Origin: Nautilus pompilius
Taxonomy: Eukaryota; Mollusca; Cephalopoda; Nautilida; Nautilidae
Assembly: GCA_018389105.1 (NCBI GenBank)
Contig: JACATO010000310.1
Coordinates: 310,001-374,000 of the forward strand
Direction of reading: 5' to 3'
Length of the DNA: 64,000 nt
The first letter of the stretch is position 1; the number at the start of each line of letters is the position of its first letter. Below the pieces are notes generated by a model, which worked only from the letters and a program-made list of their open reading frames with translations, did not search any database and was not told the DNA's origin. This document shows, in pieces, positions 60,202 through 64,000 of the stretch. Both the position numbers and the translations under genes were made by a program.

Positions 60202-61518
60202 TGAGGTCTGTCGAAAAAGTATCCGACCTTAGGCTGGTGGAAAAAAAATTACATACTTGGTGGGGTTCAATTGCTAATCCCCTTCGAAGTAGGCCCCTTG
60301 TGCCTCCACACACTTAGCCCAGCGCTGCTCCTACTGTTCGAAGCATGTCTGGAATGCTTCTTCTGGAATGGCTCTTAGCTCCGCTGTCACATTCCGCATG
60401 ATGTCCTCTCTCGGCTCTCAAAGAGGAAGCCCTTTCAGTGGCATCTTCATTTTTGGGAACAACCAGAAGTCAGAAGGAGCCATGTCTGGAGAGTAGGGAG
60501 CCTGGCGAATGAGCAGAATGCCTTTCTTTGCCAAGAAACTTTGGATCAGCTGCGTCGAATGAGCCGGGGCATTGTCATAATGCAGCTGCCAGTTTTGCGA
60601 GGCCCACAGATCCGGTCTCTTGCGCCGAACTGCATCACGAAGACATAGGACTTCCTGATAGTACTCCTTTGTAACTGTTTGTCCTTCTGGTGCGTATTCA
60701 TGATGTACAACACCTCGATAGTTGAAGAAAACAGTCAGCATCACCTTGATTTTGCTCTGGACCTGATGTGGTTTTTTGGGCTTGGCGACGTTGGGTGCTT
60801 CCACTGTGATGACTAAGCTTTGGTTTCCGGGTAATACCCATACACCCATGTCTCATCTCCAGTTATCATGGTATTCTGTAATTCAGGATCCCTGTTGGCA
60901 GTATCCAGCAGGTCCTGCGCAACCTCAAGACGAAGTTGTTGTTGTTCCTGAGAAAGCAGCTTGGGCACAAATTTCACTGCCACTCTGCGCAAGCCCAAAT
61001 CCTCCTCTAAAATTGCATGTGCAGAATCTTTACTGATTTCAACTTCTTCACCAATTTCCTGCACCATCAAACGACAATCCTCCATTATCAAGGTCCGCAC
61101 TTTCTTGATAATAAGTGCATTTCGGCTTGTTGACAGCCTCCTGGAATGCTGGTCACTCTCCGCCGATGTGCAGCCATCTTTGAACCTGTTGTGCCATTCT
61201 TTTATTTGGGTAATGCCCATGGCAAAAGCCTGTTGAATTTTGCGAATTGTTTCCGCTTGGGTATCTCCAAGCTTTTGGCAAAACTTTATGCAAGATCGCT
61301 GCTCCACACATTCCGTCATCACAGGCGAAATGAAAATGCGACGAGTAAGTGGTACAGCATCTCACACGCTGGCTGCCTGACAGCAACTGACGCATCCAGC
61401 AAGCCCGCCAAAAGCTATGCGCATGAAGGCATGCAGCTCCACTATGCACACTTTTGCCTCCCTAATGTCATTACTTCTCATGGGAAAAAATAAAGTTGGA
61501 TACTTTTTAGACACCTCA
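60202..61518 (-). mobile_element. mariner transposon with TA duplication
   Basis: The ends start TGAGGTCTGTCGAAAAAGTA (left) and, as complement, TGAGGTGTCTAAAAAGTA (right), flanked by TA at 60200-60201 and 61519-61520. The 1317-bp length is standard for mariner. It encodes one transposase on the minus strand and lies antisense in the last kinesin intron of the window. Confidence 0.93.
60274..61322 (-). pseudogene. mariner DD34D transposase, full length with few lesions
   Basis: The start MMTECVEQRSCIKFCQKLG is at 61322, followed by the HTH regions (IKEWHNRFKDG, STSRNA). The catalytic blocks are all present: TGDETWVYGY (first Asp), LHYDNAPAH (second Asp) and YSPDMAPSDFWLFPK (third Asp, 34 residues after the second), and the C-terminus reads CVEAQGAYFEGD before TAG at 60274. 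Lesions are an in-frame TAG at 60813-60815, a one-base frameshift around the T6/A6 run at 60772-60777, a stop at about 60418 and a further stop near 60330. The length of about 345 codons is normal. Confidence 0.93.
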
Positions 61519-61820
61519 TATATTTGACTAATTATTGGTCACAGGTACTGGGCTGATGAATTTTTAGCTTTATTTTCCAATGATATTTGTTGTAGACATC
61601 TTCATTTTACTTTGTTCTCTTATTGATAAATGAGCTCATCATTTTAATAATTTATTTATTGTGTCTGTACACAGAATTTACATTATTTTGCAGTATTTAC
61701 TGATGATGCAGGACTGGTGGCAAAATGAATTATTTTCATATAACTTTTTTTCCAGAGAGTATTCATTTAAGAGGGCACATTGTTTGATGCAAAACTTGTG
61801 ATTTTCAATATTTATATGTA

Positions 61821-62797
61821 CATGGACTGGTCAAAAAGTTCCAGAACTAAATTTATTCTTACAAAACTAAAGGACAACATTGTTAATCAAATTTATCTAC
61901 TTCAAAGTAGTCGCCTCCTGCTTGAACAGAGTGATTCCAGCAGTTTTGCCATCTTTCTAAAGCATCTTTGGTACTCTTCTTTTGGGATGGCTTTTAGTTT
62001 CCCAGTTGAATTTTGGATAATGGTTGTCAGATGTACGTACTACAGTTTGGAGAATAGAAAGAAGTTATTTGGTGCCAAATATGATGGATGGGAAAGCAGT
62101 AAGTAGAATGCTGTGCTTGGTCAAAACAACCTGTGTGGAGAGATCTGAATGTGATAATACATTGCCACGATGCGACATCCACCACCTGACTCCAATATTT
62201 CAGGCCACTTTTGTTGGACTGTATCTCTTAAGTGTTTCAGATGGCTGATGCTTAGTTTCAGGGTTGTAGCCATAAACCCAAGTCTCATCACCTGTAATGA
62301 TGCTGCACAGGAAGTTTTCATTCACTACATGATCAATGAGTTCTTGAGACCCTCACAGAGAACCCATGGGACAAAATTTTCTGAGACCTGCCTCACTCAT
62401 TTCCAAATCTTGAGTCAGAAGTTTGGTATGCTAATGTTTTCTGCTACTTCATGAATCATGTTATGAACACGAGTAACTGATTTATCACTTTTGTGAGGTT
62501 GATGGATGTCTGGAGCATGATCACCACTGACATAAGTTTGGCCGTTTCTAATCAAAGAAAACCACTAGAATGTTTCAAACTCCTGAGAGCTTCATCCCAA
62601 AATGTAGTCTTAAAATTTCATAGGTTTCCATGACTATCTTACTGAGTTTCATGCAGAATTTGATGCACCCGCATTGCTCCTTCAAGTCAGACATTTTATA
62701 ATGGGACAAAAAAATAAATGTATCTATTTAATATCCCTATAGTATACTTAATTTCCCTACAATAAATTTAGTTCCAAGAGTTTTTGACCAGACCCCA
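61821..62797 (-). mobile_element. Second mariner-like element, internally deleted and decayed
   Basis: The left end CTGGTCAAAAAGTTCCAGAA and right end (complement) CTGGTCAAAAACTCTTGGAA continue into AACTAAATTTATT on both sides. The element lies 300 bp from the first mariner, on the same strand, but its TIRs and protein differ, so it is another lineage rather than a duplication. The outermost bases are eroded, so the TA duplication is not certain. Confidence 0.75.
61883..62694 (-). pseudogene. mariner transposase remnant with lost catalytic residues
   Basis: The start MSDLKEQCGCIKFCMKLSK is at 62694. TGDETWVYGYNPETKHQPS is kept at about 62250-62310 (first Asp block). After that the protein jumps to LKHLRDTVQQKWPEIL, so roughly 50-55 codons are deleted. 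The second Asp block is unreadable, and the third appears as YLAPNNFFLF, with Asn in place of Asp. The C-terminus NHSVQAGGDYFEVD ends near 61886. Several stops and frameshifts are present. Confidence 0.75.
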
Positions 62798-62799
62798 TG

Positions 62800-64000
62800 T
62801 GTATGTTCATCACAATAGCTTTCTTTTTTGTTTGATTAAAGTAAATTTTTGTCAGATTTCAGAAGTATGTATTTTACTACTACTATTTAAAATTAAAAAA
62901 AAAAAAACTATAAAAATTACTAAACAAAAACAAAATATGAATCATTGATGTGCACTGAGCTGGTTGAAGAGAAACTTTTCTGATCATCGATTCAGAGGAA
63001 AGCAACAAGGATTTGTATCTGACTTGTCCAAATAATGCAGAATTTTAAAACAAGTTTCTGCCACTGTTTCATCTCATCTGATAGATGTCAAATATTATTG
63101 GCAGATATATATTTGTGTATATATATATTTTTTTTTACAAATAAACTATAATATTAAGAAATTATTAGAAAAAGATAATGATAACTTGTGTTTCATCCTT
63201 GTAATGTGCTTCCTGTATTTTTAATGATGCATTGGCATTTTTTTTTCTTTTTTGGTTTTACTTCTTTCAGTATATGCCCTGCCATATTAATTTGGTAATC
63301 CTTATAAATTAATGTGTCTGAGCTAAATTTTCATATTTACGTTCGATGATATATATTTATTGGATGTATGGTTGGGAAGATAACCGTGTGCATTATAATC
63401 ATGCCAAAAATAGCAGATTCTATAAATTCTATAGGTTTCTATCCAAGGTCGTCTTTAGACCAGGGTTAGTAAAAACTTGTCATAGATTTTAACATTTCTC
63501 ATGATTCTGTGGCCACTATTATCTCTAAGTTCACCAAAGCAAATGTCACTGCTGTGGAAGGTCTTTAGCAGTGATACCACAGCAAAGATGTACCATTATC
63601 AATATATTTTCACTCATTATCAAGATTTTCTTGCTATCATTTCCTTTGCAACAGAAATGAGCTGATGAATGATCTGTCATCTTCACTGACTTGATTATAC
63701 AAGATATGTAGCACAAAGGAAATCCCTCTTGTTCAATAGGATAAAATGCTGCAAACATTCTGGTCAGAGGACACATCTGGAAAGATACTTTAGTATTGGT
63801 GGCATGTACTATTTTTGTTAAGTAGTTTCAGCAATTGACATCTGGAAGTGTACTTGGGTTGGGAGAGAACCTAATGAGGTGTTTTTCAAAAGGTGTCTCA
63901 ATTCTGCCAGTTACATTATTATTTTAAAGTTGCATCTACCATTGGATTAATAAGGCATTCATTATCTTCCTTAAGTACCCCAAAACCCTGATATGAATTT
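62800..64000. other. Intron sequence to window end, nothing recognised
   Basis: AT-rich to 63400, then somewhat more balanced. The 76-codon minus-strand stretch at 63546-63776 has no family resemblance. No switch II kinesin exon (DLAGSE) was found. Confidence 0.5.

Noticed and set aside
60776-61493. Plus-strand ORFs over the first mariner
   Set aside because: Antisense shadows of the transposase.
1-64000. CRISPR arrays, bacterial operons, phage or plasmid features
   Set aside because: No regularly spaced identical repeats and no prokaryotic gene organisation; all readable sequence is metazoan host exon or eukaryotic transposon.

Overview
The window is animal genomic DNA: very AT-rich, low in CpG, with spliceosomal exons, long introns and many transposable elements of metazoan type. 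The one host gene I can prove is a plus-strand kinesin-3 motor gene of the KIF13/Khc-73 type. Four of its motor-domain exons lie at 28969-29061, 33512-33692, 43041-43128 and 51553-51687. Their phases fit exactly and they join into one continuous stretch: the end of beta-strand/helix 2 and the P-loop, then loop L8, then switch I. The first motor exons, and everything from switch II onward, lie outside the window. The window is therefore the interior of one large gene: >28.9 kb upstream with no recognised exon, introns of 4450, 9348 and 8424 bp, and >12.3 kb of the next intron. An invertebrate (for example a mollusc or chelicerate) fits the intron sizes and the transposon set, but the sequence does not settle the taxon.

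Almost everything else that can be read is mobile DNA. Upstream of the first exon are decayed remains: an IS630-like fragment apparently split by a FLYWCH/MULE-like transposase (4.1-6.4 kb), a minus-strand LINE (15.5-17.2 kb), a Tc1-like remnant (17.5-18.3 kb) and a ZMYM1-like hAT remnant (23.9-25.6 kb).

The intron at 29062-33511 is about 90% transposon. It holds a TIR-bounded element with a 3-bp target duplication, which carries an open 285-codon protein of a widespread but unnamed family, and next to it a 5'-truncated LINE with reverse transcriptase and RNase H in sense orientation.

The intron at 33693-43040 carries a nearly intact BED-finger hAT element with an exact 8-bp target duplication. 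A 301-bp palindromic hAT-type MITE, with its own 8-bp duplication, is nested inside it. A decayed Ty3/gypsy-like remnant follows, with a 224-bp TA-flanked MITE inside.

The intron at 43129-51552 holds a decayed Jockey-like LINE, a diverged repeat pair on either side of it, and a tRNA-derived SINE-like sequence. The last partial intron carries two pogo/Tigger-type TIR elements without recognisable genes, a pogo-like element that kept its DNA-binding regions but lost the catalytic domain, and two mariner elements side by side.

No bacterial-type operon, CRISPR array, rRNA or intact tRNA was seen. The best candidates for something undescribed are the 29219-30871 element with its unnamed protein, and a possible lysine-rich or poison microexon at 38774-38795 in the kinesin gene.
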